A stretch of DNA of 64,000 nt from Plantago ovata (taxonomy: Eukaryota; Streptophyta; Magnoliopsida; Lamiales; Plantaginaceae): contig CM051455.1 in the NCBI GenBank assembly GCA_028274465.1, positions 121,989,462 through 122,053,461 of the forward strand. Direction: 5' to 3'. The translations under genes and the position numbers were made by a program. Position 1 is the first letter of the stretch. Every line of letters begins with the position of its first letter. The notes beneath the pieces were generated by a model, which saw only the letters and a program-made list of their open reading frames with translations, was not told the origin of the DNA and searched no databases. Shown piece after piece: positions 53,501 through 64,000 of the stretch.

Positions 53501-55020
53501 TGTTAGGAAACTTGTAAATTTTGATGAGCAATTAACCATGCTAAATTAAGGAAAGTCCAGTAACTAGTACTCTTAAGGTCCATAGGAATTTAGAATTTTA
53601 AGGACATTGTAAAAGAGGAACGTTTGCTGAAGACTTAGTGTAGGTACTAGTTAGGTGCTTTAGTTTGCTGATGATGTACTTTTTTTTACAAACGAACTAT
53701 TAAAGCACTAGAACCGTTCAAAAACTTGAAGAATTCGAAGACTGAAGACTTAAGAAGATTTTTGAAGATGGTATCTACAAAGGCACATGTTGCATAGAAA
53801 GTGGAAATTTCATCAACAGCTTGCATAAGTGAAAATCTATATGACAGAGTAGGTTGTGCTTGCTGAAACTGAGACTGACCGCTTGCTGAAATACATATGT
53901 GACCTCCTTGCTGAAAGTACTTGCATTTGCGCTCCAACGTTCATATTTGAATTTCATTCAAATGAACATTAAATGCAAAAGTAAGCATGCGAAGAACATG
54001 AAGACTAGAACACAAATGAAGGACGCTGCTGAAAGTACAAAAGCAAGATAGTGACATCTTAAGGAACAAAAGCCTTAGAATTTGAAATTCAAACGGCTCC
54101 CTTGATTCACTATAAATAGAGGTCATCCGGCAAAGAGTTGAAGTGTGTCAACAACGTGATCAAACTCTCACTTGTGCTTAAACACTCATCTTCCTTACTC
54201 TTTACTGCCTATTGATCCGTTCCAAGACTTAAAGCTTGAAACAAAAGCTACTTGTGAAGAAGTAGAACATTCACGGCTAAGAAATCAGTTAAGTGTTCTT
54301 TCTTTCGAACAAGAATAAGTCTTGACACCAGAAATAACTTAACTTGTTTACTGCAAAGTATTCAAAGTTTTGTTTCTTAGATTACTTGTTATAGCTGAAT
54401 AAGTTATACTCAAGTCATCTCATCCCAAACCTCTCTAACTGATAAACACCCTTTTTCAGGCGTGAAATTCATGGGGAATTAATCAAGCATAGTGTTGCTG
54501 ATTATAAGTCCCAAGTTTGGTGGAGAACAAGGTTTCGTTCTCTAGTTAGGTTGGAAACGAAGCAAGTGTGCTTTGGTTTCTGAAGAATCGCTCTAGATAG
54601 GTGTTGTAAGGAATCTCAAACTTATCTTAGTGGATTCAGTCCTAGAAAGGACAAAGTGGATTAGTTGAGAGATTACGCCACTCTCAGATACCACTATAAA
54701 AAGTGTTTGTGTGATTTATTTTACTGCATTTAGTTTTCAGCAAGCTTATCTATCTGTACACTGTCACTCTGCTCACTTGCTGAAACTAACACTTACTGAA
54801 AAGCACTTATTGTATAAAGACTTCCACACTCTGTTTTTTAAAGTACCAGTAAAGCTCGTTACTGAAAAGTAACTAGTACTTGCTGAGAATGTTAATTATC
54901 AGCAAACTCATTACTGAAAAGTAATAAGCTCTTGTTGAGAAAGTTTTTAAACGATGAAAGTTTGAAAAGACTATTCATCCCCCCCCTCTAGTCTTTTCTT
55001 GTTGTTTAAAGGGACCAACA
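53501..55020 (+). repeat. 5' LTR of copia A
   Basis: The LTR is 1520 bp, TGTTAGGAAACTTG to AAAGGGACCAACA, homologous along its length to the split LTR of copia B. A TATA box, CACTATAAATAGAGG, lies at about 54110-54124. The TTGCTGAAA motif and TTACTGAAAAGTAA palindromes are dense in its second half. Confidence 0.92.
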
Positions 55021-55022
55021 AG

Positions 55023-55037
55023 TGGTATCAGTGCTGG
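55023..55037 (+). other. Primer-binding site of copia A (tRNA-iMet type)
   Basis: TGGTATCAGTGCTGG follows the LTR by two bases. It matches the usual plant copia primer site TGGTATCAGAGC except for one base. Confidence 0.85.
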
Positions 55038-55132
55038 AGGTTCTTTAACCTTCAGCACTGAACCTAGATCCCCTTAGGTATTTTTCGTAAGTCACTTTCA
55101 CTTGATCAGTTTGGTAGTCTTTTGCTGACAGG

Positions 55133-55912
55133 ATGTCTTTAGGAGACGCTCCCTTGCTGAAGCTGGAAAACTATGAAAAATGGCGAAACAACATGATGCT
55201 ACATCTTGAGGCCATTAGTGATGAAATGGTCACTGTCATAAATGATGGACCTATCAAGATCACTAAACTTGAGAGAAGCTATCCTCACAAAACCACGGAT
55301 CCCGCTGGTAAGGAAACTATCTTAGGAGAACCGGTTGACACCACCGTTCCAAAACCAAGAGAGGAATGGACTTCCGACGAAGCCAAAAGATTCCGTCTTG
55401 ATGGCCAAGCAAGAAACATCATCATTCGATCAACTCCGGATACTATATAGTGCAAACTGTGGGGTGCCAAAACTGCTAAGGAAGCTTGGAAAATGGTTCA
55501 AGATCTTTGCGCTGGATCTGATAAAACCAAGGAAAACAAATTCGAAGAGCTGAAGTTAAAGTTCTAGAACTTTAAACAAGGTACAAATGAGTCACTCGAA
55601 GACTTGGACTTCAGATTCACAACTCTAGTAAGTGAGATGGCTGCCTTAGGAGTTGGAAATCTTTACTCAGATTCTGAGAAGGTGAAAACCATTATTAGAA
55701 GTCTGAACCCAAAATGGATCCATACTCAGAATTTCTACTATAATCAAGGAATGCCAAACATCACACCTACAGAGTTGTTCTCTCATCTTGCTACTGTCAA
55801 CTACGAGACAAAGCAAAGAGAAAATGTGTTTGCTGAAAAATCGCAAAATATTGTTCTTGCTGCAAAGCCGTCATCTTCTGAAAAGAAGAATGATAAAGAG
55901 CCTGCTCATCAA
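55133..55912 (+). pseudogene. Copia A gag N-terminal part
   Basis: Starting MSLGDAPLLKLENYEKWRNN, this is the plant copia Gag (UBN2-type) region, with W-x-M-x2-HLEAI, AKEAWKMVQDLC and NFKQGTNESLEDL patterns. It is interrupted by TAG at 55448-55450 and TAG near 55565, but the same frame continues through 55604-55930. It ends at a 29-bp segment identical to the reverse complement of the LTR start (55907-55935), where the frame is lost. Confidence 0.85.
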
Positions 55913-55935
55913 AATTTACAAGTTTCCTAACAATC

Positions 55936-57039
55936 AGTAAGGAACTTGAAAGGCGAAAAGCAAAAGAGAAGCTGAAAAAGCATCTTGGTAACAACTACCA
56001 TAAATACAAGAATGAGGCTAGCTCGCTGAACAAGCAGGCTCAGCAAGCAATTTCCTCTGAAAAACCAGCAGTTGGAAATGATCTTTGCTTTTACTGCAAA
56101 AAGCCTGGACACTTCAAAGCAAATTGTCCTTTGCTAAAAGGTAAATCTGCTGAAAAGAAGAAGAAGTTCAAAAGGGCTTTTATTGCTGAAGAAGATAAGA
56201 AGCTTCAGGCAAAAATCGATGCGTTGTGCATTGATACCAGCTCCGAAGACAGTGAGGTAGAGAGCTCAGACACTAAAGAAGAAGAAGACACTCTTGACGT
56301 AGAGATTGGCAAGGAAGTTTGTGGAATAGCTATGGAAGCTTATCCAGATGTGTCAAACTATGAATTCTGCCTAATGGCCGGTCAGGTAAACAGTCCTACC
56401 TGTGACTCTGACACAGAAAGTGAAGATGATATTGACCTTTATAGAATTCAAGGAGAAATAGAAAGGTTTGAGAAAGCTCTGAGCAAACAGCAAGAGAAAC
56501 TACAAAATGCTGAAACTCTGACCAAACAAAATGCTGAAAAGTACGTCTTGCTGAAAGAAGAGTCAGAAAAGAAGGATGCTGAAATATTGCATCTCAAGAA
56601 GTTGATTGTTGAAGCTACAGAGAAGAATTCTCAAATGGCAATACAATTGGAAGAGTATCAGTCCTCAATTCTAAAGTTACTTGCTGAAATACAAGAAATG
56701 AAAAAGATGAAAATCAATTTCAAATCTTATGCTGATGCAAGTAATACGATGACTGAACTTAACTCTTATCTGAGAGATCCATCTCAGAAAGAAGGTTTAG
56801 GTGCAACGTATGAAGGTGATGACGTAATAATCTTGAGTAAAGACAAATCACCAATTACCTTTGTACGCACAACTGATAGTGGTCAACCAGAACTCTATCA
56901 GATTGGTCAATCTAAGGTTGCTAAAAAATGCAATCAAGTACCTACGACCGTAAACCCAGCTGTTGCTACTCAAAGTAACAAGACTTTAAAGGAAAACAGG
57001 TTGATGAAAAGCAAATTGTTAAGACAAAGGATGTTGTAA
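55936..57039 (+). pseudogene. Copia A gag C-terminal part with CCHC knuckle
   Basis: It resumes at ISKELERRKAKEK in a frame different from the N-terminal part. It contains LCFYCKKPGHFKANC (about 56080-56124), the acidic region EVESSDTKEEEDT, a coiled coil (residues rich in LEEYQSSILKLLAEIQ) and the TYEGDDVIILSKDKSPITF segment, closely matching copia B gag with scattered substitutions. Confidence 0.85.
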
Positions 57040-57057
57040 AGCATTCCGCCAAACAAG

Positions 57058-58221
57058 TTGTTGAAAAGCAATTTGTTAAGTCAAAAGGCAAGATTACTAA
57101 AAGTTAATCAGAAGACCTTTACTGACAAACCTGAATCAAGTAAGGTTGCTGAGACAAAAGCTCAGCATTCTCCGAAAAGTGGACTCGGTTTCAAAACCAA
57201 GCAAAATCAACTTTTTCATGAGTATAAGCAAAGTCAGCAAAGATACTTCAAAGAGATGAATAAAACCAAGCCTAAGAGTTCTAACAAAACTCAAGACGCT
57301 AGGGCTAGAAGGAACCTTGCCAGAAAAGAACTTACTGAAAAGTATGTTCAGCAAAAAGGTCAACCGAGCAAGACACCACATCAGAAAGTGGATTTGATCA
57401 GCACGAATCAATAGTCTTTCGGGTCAAAACCTCCTAGTTCCTCAGCAAGTAGAAAACAAGTCAAAGTTGAAAAACTTAAGGACGCATTCTTGAATATGTC
57501 AATGGACATCCAATATTGGATAATTAACTTGTTTGCTCTTGATTGTGCAGACTTCAGCCACGGAGACAAACAATGCAATCTGGAACTTTGACAGTGGTTG
57601 TGGAAAGCACATGACGGGCAACAAGAATAACCTTATAAACTATAGACGGTGGTCTAAAGGTCCAACAATAAGGTTTGCTGGTGGAGGCTTTGGTTCTACA
57701 AAGGTTATGGTGACGTGAAGTTAGGATGCATTACCATTGGGAGTTCTTTATGTCAAAAATCTTAAGTTTAACCTTTTCAGCATGAGTCAATTCGCTGATA
57801 AAGGATACTTCATCAAATCAAAAGTGATGAATGTAAACTTATAGACTTTGAGACGAAGAAGGTTATTATGGTTGCTAGAAGATCAGGAGGTTTGTACACT
57901 GTAGATTGGTCTTCAACAATCGTTGAAAATGCCTTGTCTCAATCATGATTGCCTTGCTGAAAAGCATGGTTATGGCATAAACGAACAAGTCACCTAAACT
58001 TCAAGACGATGAATAAGCTGTCTAAAAGGCACTTGTAGTTGGATTACCTAAGGTTACTTTCAAGAAAGATGGTGTTGCAATGCATGTCAGCAAGGAAAGC
58101 AAACCAAATCTTCTTTTAAGACAAGGCAGTACCGTCAACTACAAAACCTTTATAGCTCTTGCACATGGACTTGTTTGAATCTTATTCAACAAGCTATGCT
58201 GGTAAGAAGTATGGTCTGGTT
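57058..58221 (+). pseudogene. Copia A protease and start of integrase, frameshifted
   Basis: 57058-57414 is the basic linker. 57533-57718 holds the protease signature FDSGCGKHMTG. 57700-58150 is the GAG-pre-integrase zone with several frameshifts. 58159-58221 begins the integrase (HMDLFESYSTSYAGKKYGLV) and is cut by the Ns. Confidence 0.8.
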
Positions 58222-58321
58222 NNNNNNNNNNNNNNNNNNNNNNNNNNNNNNNNNNNNNNNNNNNNNNNNNNNNNNNNNNNNNNNNNNNNNNNNNNNNNNN
58301 NNNNNNNNNNNNNNNNNNNNN
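58222..58321. other. Assembly gap of 100 N
   Basis: Exactly 100 Ns is a placeholder gap of unknown true size. Sequence on either side belongs to different elements (copia A integrase left, Athila-like 3' region right), so both the rest of copia A and the 3' LTR of element 3 may be missing here. Confidence 0.95.
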
Positions 58322-58339
58322 TAGTCAGTGACGACGTAA

Positions 58340-59340
58340 TGAATCATGCTAAGATACGAATGGTTGTCCCGTTTGCCTATGAAACTGAGGACTTACTACT
58401 GTTCACCCAGTTTAAGACTTTCCCTCAAAGAGGTCGAACCATACTGGCTCTCATCAAACGAGGAGGGTTCCTATAAAAGATAACACTCCCCTATTCTACC
58501 CATCTCTCAAGAAAGTTCTTAAGCTATTCACCACTTCCTGAATGGCAGGACGAGGGTGGTTAGAACAGATGACACTCAAAAACAAAATAAAAAGATAGAA
58601 ATTAACCACGATACGAAACATTACAGAATTGGAAAATGAGACACAACACTTTGCTAAACTGCTTTTTGCTTTTCTTTTTTGGACCCTCTTTGCTTTTTTG
58701 GGGTGTCTTTTCTTTTTTTTTTTTTTCTTACAGTTTTTGTTTTTTCTTTTTTTTTTCTTTTTCCTGGAATTTTTCTTTCTTTTTTTTCGATTTTTTTTAG
58801 CCAGCAGTAGCACCACGAAAAAGAAAAAACATAAGACTCACAATGACTCCCACCTATTCGAGAGAATAGGTTGGAGTACAAAAATTTACGAGAAAGGAAA
58901 AATATAAACTCACATACGGAAATGAAAAACGAAAAAACAAGTCTAATGATGCGTGACCCCCCTCCCCAAACCTATTCGGAAGAATAGGTTATAAACAAAG
59001 GATCACAAACCTCACACTACCTCCTTCCTAGGCATTTTAGCAATCTCAAGCATGGTGAAGACTTGTTGCCTCTTAGGTACCTTAATTACTCGGGAAAACA
59101 ACCATAAGACCCTAACATGCATCATCCTATTATAAAGGCCTTCGTGAACCGCAGTAGAGAGAAAAACACCACTAAGTGATGTCGAGACTACCAGCTTAAC
59201 TAGTGCCAATGCATAAATGTGACAAGCCAAGCGAGAAAACTCAAACAAATTCATAGAGATGAAGCATATGATTAATGGCATAGTTAGTTAATCTACCCAA
59301 TAAAAAAGTTCAAAAATTTGGCAATAAACTCACATAAAAC
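58340..59340 (-). other. Athila-type 3' non-coding region of element 3
   Basis: On the minus strand this matches 36780-37790 of element 2, including CACCCTCGTCCTGCCATTCA, the A/G-rich tract (plus-strand T/C at 58660-58800) and two hairpin-plus-purine modules (58853-58870 and 58957-58990). Short plus-strand frames across the T-rich part are low complexity. Confidence 0.75.
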
Positions 59341-61600
59341 ATGCAAGACTATCCTAGGATGAATGTAGTGAATGCAACTAAAAAACTAAGAAGCAGTAAA
59401 CGTGCCAATGCAAAATGCAGACGGATAAAAATGCAAGGTTACTATACTCATCTACCAATGTCAATCATCCAAACTAACAACACTAGATCACTTAAATCCC
59501 ATCCCCTCATGAAATTAACGCTAGTCCCTAGCAGTAAGAAAATAAAAAATGGAACATAAGATGTGATACTAGATGTACCGCATGGTTTGGCCTCGGTCGG
59601 CTGAGTATGCTGTTGTGAGTTATTGAGATGCTCTGGGCGCCTTATAGGTGGTCATCAGGTCTTCTGGTTAGGCGCTGTAGTTCCATTTATAGGCCGGATA
59701 GGAACAACTCCTCCATTCGTATCATCATTGTCCGTATGGCCTTCATTGTCACTACTGTCACCATCATCATCGCCAGTAGAGTTGCATTGTCGAATAGAAT
59801 CCTCAAGATTAGCCGCCGCTGTATGGAATCCTCCATCCTATAGCCCTCCACTAGGTTGTGAACTGTTGAAGGGGAAAGAGCAGTGGTATCATAGCCTGCC
59901 TCTCCAGCGTTTGACACCCCGAGGAGGTTACAGTAAGCTGCGCGGCTACTCAGAAGTCTTCTACCATTTTTTCCAATGTCGACCACATTCTCTACGGTTG
60001 ATGCGACCGATGTCTATATGATGCTCCCTTTAGAGGCAGTCAAGGGGCACCCCAACGAGGGGCTGGGCACCCATGTCATTATGTTTTGGAACCAAGCTAG
60101 CGCTTCGGAACCTTCTAGCAACTGCGAACTCACGATTGAATCCGTCGCGGCAAGATCGTCCCGGTGCCTTCCAGTTCAGTCGAACTTTGCAGTCCTTGTG
60201 ATGTATTGCTGACGTAATAATGGTTTCTGTCCCTTCGGTGGTGCATGAATAGGCATAGGAGTCCTTACTCCAGGTGTACTCTAGCTCCTCCTCTTGGATA
60301 ATCCGCGACGTTGTTGCAAGAGCCCGTGGCTCGAACGCACCTCTAACGAGATCACTCTTCTTGACATGGTTGTAATCGATCCCCCTCCAATACTTCATAG
60401 TAATCATACTGGAATGCTCCTCTCCCTTGGCATGATTCCTACAAACAACAGTTAGTACCTCATATGACACAAAACTGACTCATGCATATGCTAGTGTAAG
60501 AACGAAACACACAAGTGTCTAGCCACAATCGAGCTCCCCAAATCCTTTATGTCTAGCCTATCTCCTTCAACATGCAACATACCAATGTAACTACTACATG
60601 CAATATATCACATTATGTTCTTGCTAGACAACCAATAACCTAAATAGCTAGGCTCAATTCATACCATAGTAGCGAAAATTCTAGCATCATAAATCCTCAT
60701 ACTCAACAACTAAGCATTCTATCATCAAATCCATCAACATTACATCAATAAACACAATAATATGCAAGAAATCAAAGATAAAGATATATTGCATAACAAG
60801 ATATATCATCTAGTAGCAAAATTCCCAAATCAACAATCCAAGCATAATTGAGCATGCAATTGATAGTAAATAACGCTTCTAATCACACAAACAACCTACC
60901 CATGCATCATATAAGCATAATTGAAGCTCAAATTAGAAAACCCCCATATTTAAAAAATTAGGGTTCATAAGAAGATACATCAGATCTGAAAAACGAATAC
61001 ACTAGGGTGAAATCTGTTCGGATGAAAAGATAGATAACGTAATGGGCTTCGATTGAAGCTATAGAACACTAAATTTGGCGAAGAAATGAAGAAGTTATGA
61101 GGTTTTAAAGTTAAAATCGCGATTTTTGATTTTTGGGAGGAAGAAGGATGAAGATATGAAGAAATGAGGAGAAGGGGAAAGATCTCGCGTTTTTTATCCT
61201 ACTGGGACCGTGGGGCGAGTCGCCCCGGTGCGGGGCGAGTCGCCCCACATGGGGCGATTTGCCCTCCATGGGGGCGATTCGCCCCCGCTCCCCGATGTGG
61301 GGAGACGGTCATTTCGACAAAAAACGCGGTTTTTAATCCCCGAAACCAATTTTTTCATAAAACCACTCGAAAAATCTCACTCAAACATAACATAAGCACA
61401 TACGACACAGAGATGAACAAATTCACATATGAGAAGCAAATTGTTCAAGTATGAATGCATGCAATAAAGCGGTAAAGAAAGCGATAAAAACCCGGGTTGC
61501 CTCCCGGATAGCGCCATTGTTTAAAGTCTTCGACTCGACTCCTGTGTTCGCCTAGCTCTTCTTCTTGAGGGTACTATACCTCCCCTTCATGGATCTCTTC
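59341..61600 (-). other. Internal region of element 3 without RT; possible decayed second ORF
   Basis: No pol motif is visible on either strand. On the minus strand, 60470-60030 and 59986-59687 are open (146 and 99 codons; DWKAPGRSCRDGFNREFAVA-like stretch) and preceded by a possible acceptor TTGTTTGTAG near 60438. Upstream of that, 61150-60900 resembles a plant 5' UTR (TTCTTC-rich, with AACCCTAAT). This is the place where Athila elements carry an env-like ORF, but I do not recognise the product. A GC-rich palindromic cluster lies at 61211-61300. Confidence 0.35.
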
Positions 61601-61601
61601 C

Positions 61602-63713
61602 TCATGCCTCGAACCTGTGAATAAGAATGAACATAGAATTAAGACCACTGTAGTCAGCAGTGTGAGAAGTATCAGACGGATCAGGTGGATCAGATATGGC
61701 TCGCAACACATGTTGCTTGCCATCCACTTCAATAGTGCAAGTCCTTAGGTAGATGTCCATCACGGAGCATAGCTTAGTCAAGAACGTTCACCCCAAGAGA
61801 ATGACATCCCCCGTCCCAGGTGTAGACGCCGGCATAACTACAAAATTGGTGTATACGGAAGCTTCACCAATCTTGACCAATACATTCTTCACAACGCCTT
61901 CGGGTCTCACAAAGGATCCATCCGCCGGCTGCACAATAGCCTTATGCACATATAGTTTTCCAAGGCTACTCTTCTCGAACACATTCAAAGGGAGCACATT
62001 AGAGTAGGATCCCGTGTCTAGTGTGGCACAGACATCTTCAAGTTCCCCAATCCCGACCTTAACATCGAAACTTTGAGGGAGTGGCTCGGGATCCTCTTGC
62101 TCCTCTTCACTCTCGTCAGCACCAAGGTCCTTCTCTTCTTCCTTAGCCTGTGGGGGTACTTCACCCTTGCAACTCTCGCACTTAGAAACCTTCTTGATGG
62201 TGATTTCAACATGTAGATCACCCACCAAGGTAATGGGCATCGACTTCTCAGTGTTACTAGGCAGTTTGCCTTGTTCCCTACTTGTTCCTCGGTCGATCAA
62301 CTCTTGCATCTTTTGATGGGCAAGCCTAGTGCTCTCTTCCAACCTATCAAGTCTCGCTCTAGTCTTCTCAGAATCTTCTTCATAACGTTTGAGAAAACTT
62401 TGGGTGTTATCAACCATCTTTTGCAAGTTCTCCATCAGTTGAGCCGACTTCGACTTCGATGGCTCTTTCGGAGCGGGGTTTTTGCAGTGATCATTACCAT
62501 AGTTAAGCCTACTACGGTCTTGGTTAGGGCCATAAGTTTGGCTAGCCGGTGCATATCCTTGATTGTTTCGGAACCCTCTTCTCCAAAATCCACCTCGAGG
62601 ATTCCTCCCATCTTGTCCGTAGCTAGCTTCTTGAGTACCAAAATCCGTAGCAAAGGCTTCCTCTTCGCCTCTTTGAGCCCAGTTGCCATCATCATACGCA
62701 AGTTCCGATCTACACATATGAGCTCCATGTCCATAGTTCTTGCATATTCGGCAAACTTCGTTCGAAACAGTTGTTCCAGTGGCGCTCTTGAGGACTTGCT
62801 TCAATTCGTTGGTAAAGCACTCGAATTGATCCCCATTCCCCCTATACATAGGGGCTTCTTGAGTCGGTGGAGCTTCAGGTCCACGTGTCCTAACCATCGC
62901 TCTTGGGTCCTTGAACTGCGAACCCTTAGCAAGCCTTTCGAAAACTGCCCAGACGGCTTCTGCGGTTTCCTCCCAAATATTGCCTCGGCATTGGAAATCC
63001 ACCACTTGTTGGTTCTCGAAGGTTAGTCCATTATAGAAGTGTTGGACTAGGTCGGAAAGCTCAAAACCATGGTGAGGGCACTTGTTCGTGAGATCTTGGA
63101 ACCTCTCGAACGCGGTGTAGATGGTCTCATCATAGTCCTGCTTGAATCCAGTGATTTGCGCCTTTAGCGCGGTAGTCAAGGTAGGTGTGAGGGAAGTATT
63201 TTTCCATGAAAGCTGAAAAAACTTCTCCCAAGTGTCCAGCGAGCCTGCTGGTAGAGAACTCAACCATGACTTGGCTCTGTCGCCAAGTCCCATAGCAAAA
63301 ACCTTCATCCGCAACTCAGCTGTTGTTATTTCAGCTCTAGGTCGTGGGAGTTGGTTGACGAAATCATCGATATCGTGCAAGTACCCCATCACATCTTCCC
63401 TTGATAAGCCATAGAACCTCGGAAGTTGTTGGAATGCGTGGTTCTTGATTTCCAGATCTCGAGTTGCAGACGAAAGAACAATCGCCGGTCCCCTCATACG
63501 ATCCTTGGAGGGTTGAACCCATGCTTTCAGTGGTCTAGCTTCTGCCATTCCGTCGATTTCCTTGAAAAGACTGTGTAGAGATTCAGAGAAATCGGTATCC
63601 TCTATTTCCTCTAGTTCACGCCTTTGAATTAGTCGCCTTCTTTGGTGGTAGACTCTGTCGATCTCAGTAATTGAATCAGCAAGCGGTGTTCCCCTAGATC
63701 GTGTATGTGGCAT
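61602..63713 (-). CDS. Gag-protease of element 3 (one internal stop)
   Basis: The frame starts MPHTRSRGTPLADS, about 130 bp after the primer site, and is open for 641 codons to a TGA at 61788-61790. The same frame then continues 61 codons to TGA at 61602-61604. The internal stop sits in a conserved position (after DVILLG, where Arg is expected) and fits a CGA to TGA transition. Residues ~108-232 are the Gag capsid-like domain (ELRMKVFAMGLGDRAKSW, CPHHGF and HFYNGL). A knuckle CRICKNYGHGAHMC (CX2CX4HX4C) lies near 320-340 and a coiled coil near 440-500. The aspartic protease has LDTGSYSNVLP near 565. It belongs with Athila Gag; no RT follows. Confidence 0.88.
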
Positions 63714-63837
63714 ATACTATCTGTAACAGACTAGGAAATCAGTATCAGAGAGACATTAAAAAGGAAAACTAAAACTCCTAGAATTAGGAATTGAATGCTG
63801 AAAATTTAAACAAATTAAACAGAAAAAATGAGTATAG

Positions 63838-63855
63838 TCCCCGACAACGGCGCCA
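63838..63855 (-). other. Primer-binding site of element 3 (tRNA-Asp)
   Basis: The minus strand reads TGGCGCCGTTGTCGGGGA, one base different from the plant tRNA-Asp complement, 3 bases after the LTR end. Confidence 0.88.
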
Positions 63856-63858
63856 GTT

Positions 63859-64000
63859 TGATGAACGCGCTGGTGTCGTGGTCCAACGCGTAGTCAATAA
63901 ATTTGTTATTTAGCCAAAGGCAATTCACAACTACAACAAAAACAGTTGTGTAGCAGTAGAATAACCTCGAGTGTCGATCTCTAAGGACTATAACTAGCTT
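63859..64000 (-). repeat. 5' LTR of element 3, partial
   Basis: The minus strand ends TTCATCA like element 2 and shares its last ~140 bp (GACTATAACT through TTGTTATTTAGCC). An extra ~20 bp (ACGCGTTGGACCACGACACC region) near the end distinguishes it from element 2. It continues beyond the window. Confidence 0.8.

Larger units (their letters stand above)
53501..58221 (+). mobile_element. Copia A: second copy of the Sirevirus-like element, plus strand, cut by gap
   Basis: It contains a 5' LTR, primer site, gag and the start of pol, ending in a run of Ns within the integrase core. Its gag, protease and LTR are close relatives of copia B (long stretches of gag identical or nearly so), but it has different stops, so it is a separate insertion of the same family. 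It lies head to head with B, with no visible target duplication at the junction. Confidence 0.85.
58322..64000 (-). mobile_element. Element 3: Athila-like element with gag-protease but no RT, minus strand
   Basis: Read leftward from the window end it has the end of a 5' LTR, a tRNA-Asp primer site, one long gag-protease ORF, then about 3.3 kb with no reverse transcriptase, RNase H or integrase. The last ~1.3 kb (58322-59600) is homologous to the non-coding 3' region of element 2. The 3' LTR is not present before the gap. It looks like a non-autonomous derivative that keeps Gag and relies on an Athila partner for polymerase. Confidence 0.8.

Noticed and set aside
52961..53539. Gag start MVNCSSKF as a real N-terminus
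   Set aside because: These codons are the inverted LTR start; true gag begins MSLGDAPLL as in copia A.
28966..58221. Copia A and B read as a single element with one shared LTR
   Set aside because: They have opposite orientation, each has its own gag C-terminus, and stops differ; two insertions or a rearrangement are needed.
58629..58907. 92-codon Phe-rich frame resembling a membrane protein
   Set aside because: It is a translation of the T-rich complement of the conserved purine tract.
61164..61454. 96-codon plus-strand frame over GC-rich palindromes
   Set aside because: Composition comes from the palindromic repeats; opposite to the element's sense strand and without motifs.

Overview
The window is repeat-rich nuclear DNA from a flowering plant, most likely a eudicot. 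The evidence is plant LTR-retrotransposon lineages (Ty3/gypsy Tat and Athila types, a Sirevirus-like Ty1/copia), Stowaway, hAT and Mutator-type MITEs, spliceosomal GT-AG signals, plant TATA boxes, and a decayed copy of a plant TPR gene resembling FLU. I cannot name the species. A run of exactly 100 Ns (58222-58321) shows that this is a scaffolded draft assembly. No intact ordinary host gene is present, and almost everything recognisable is mobile DNA, much of it nested.

Layout. 1-3570: AT-rich DNA with Stowaway-like MITE pieces and two head-to-tail copies of a ~900 bp Helitron-like repeat. 3571-17399: a young, almost complete Tat-lineage gypsy element (element 1; 5-bp duplication GTTAC; LTRs about 0.7% diverged) inserted in the second Helitron-like copy. 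It carries gag, protease/RT/dual RNase H and integrase on the plus strand. Between pol and the 3' LTR, on the opposite strand, lies a complete-looking spliced gene with its own TATA box, 5'-UTR intron, three coding exons (1025 codons) and an AATAAA signal. 17400-20950: the rest of the Helitron-like copy, local duplications, and a degenerate tandem array. 20964-21591: hAT-type MITE. 21848-22468: FLU-like pseudogene. 24374-26162: 5'-truncated LINE (16-bp target duplication). 26260-28062: several MITEs, one nested in another. 28235-28406: a promoter and possible first exon, cut off from any downstream exons.

28966-53500: a minus-strand Sirevirus-like copia element (copia B) with a 3' LTR, a long third ORF, decayed pol and truncated gag. 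It has been hit by an Athila-type gypsy element (element 2, 29915-39304, in the LTR), a non-autonomous Mutator-like element (39977-41345) and a solo LTR (51453-52319), each with a clean target duplication. 53501-58221: a second copia copy (copia A), plus strand, abutting B head to head and ending in the N gap. 58322-64000: an Athila-like element (element 3), minus strand, with a near-intact gag-protease ORF but no reverse transcriptase, running off the window end.

The parts therefore work as retroelement modules rather than host pathways: gag, protease, RT/RNase H and integrase for replication, with LTR promoters, primer-binding sites and polypurine tracts. The best candidate for something under-described is the antisense spliced gene of element 1, together with the 66-bp hairpin repeats upstream of its promoter. 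Also notable are short motifs dispersed through whole element families, the conserved hairpin-plus-purine modules shared by the Athila-like elements, and the head-to-head copia junction whose sequence recurs inside gag.
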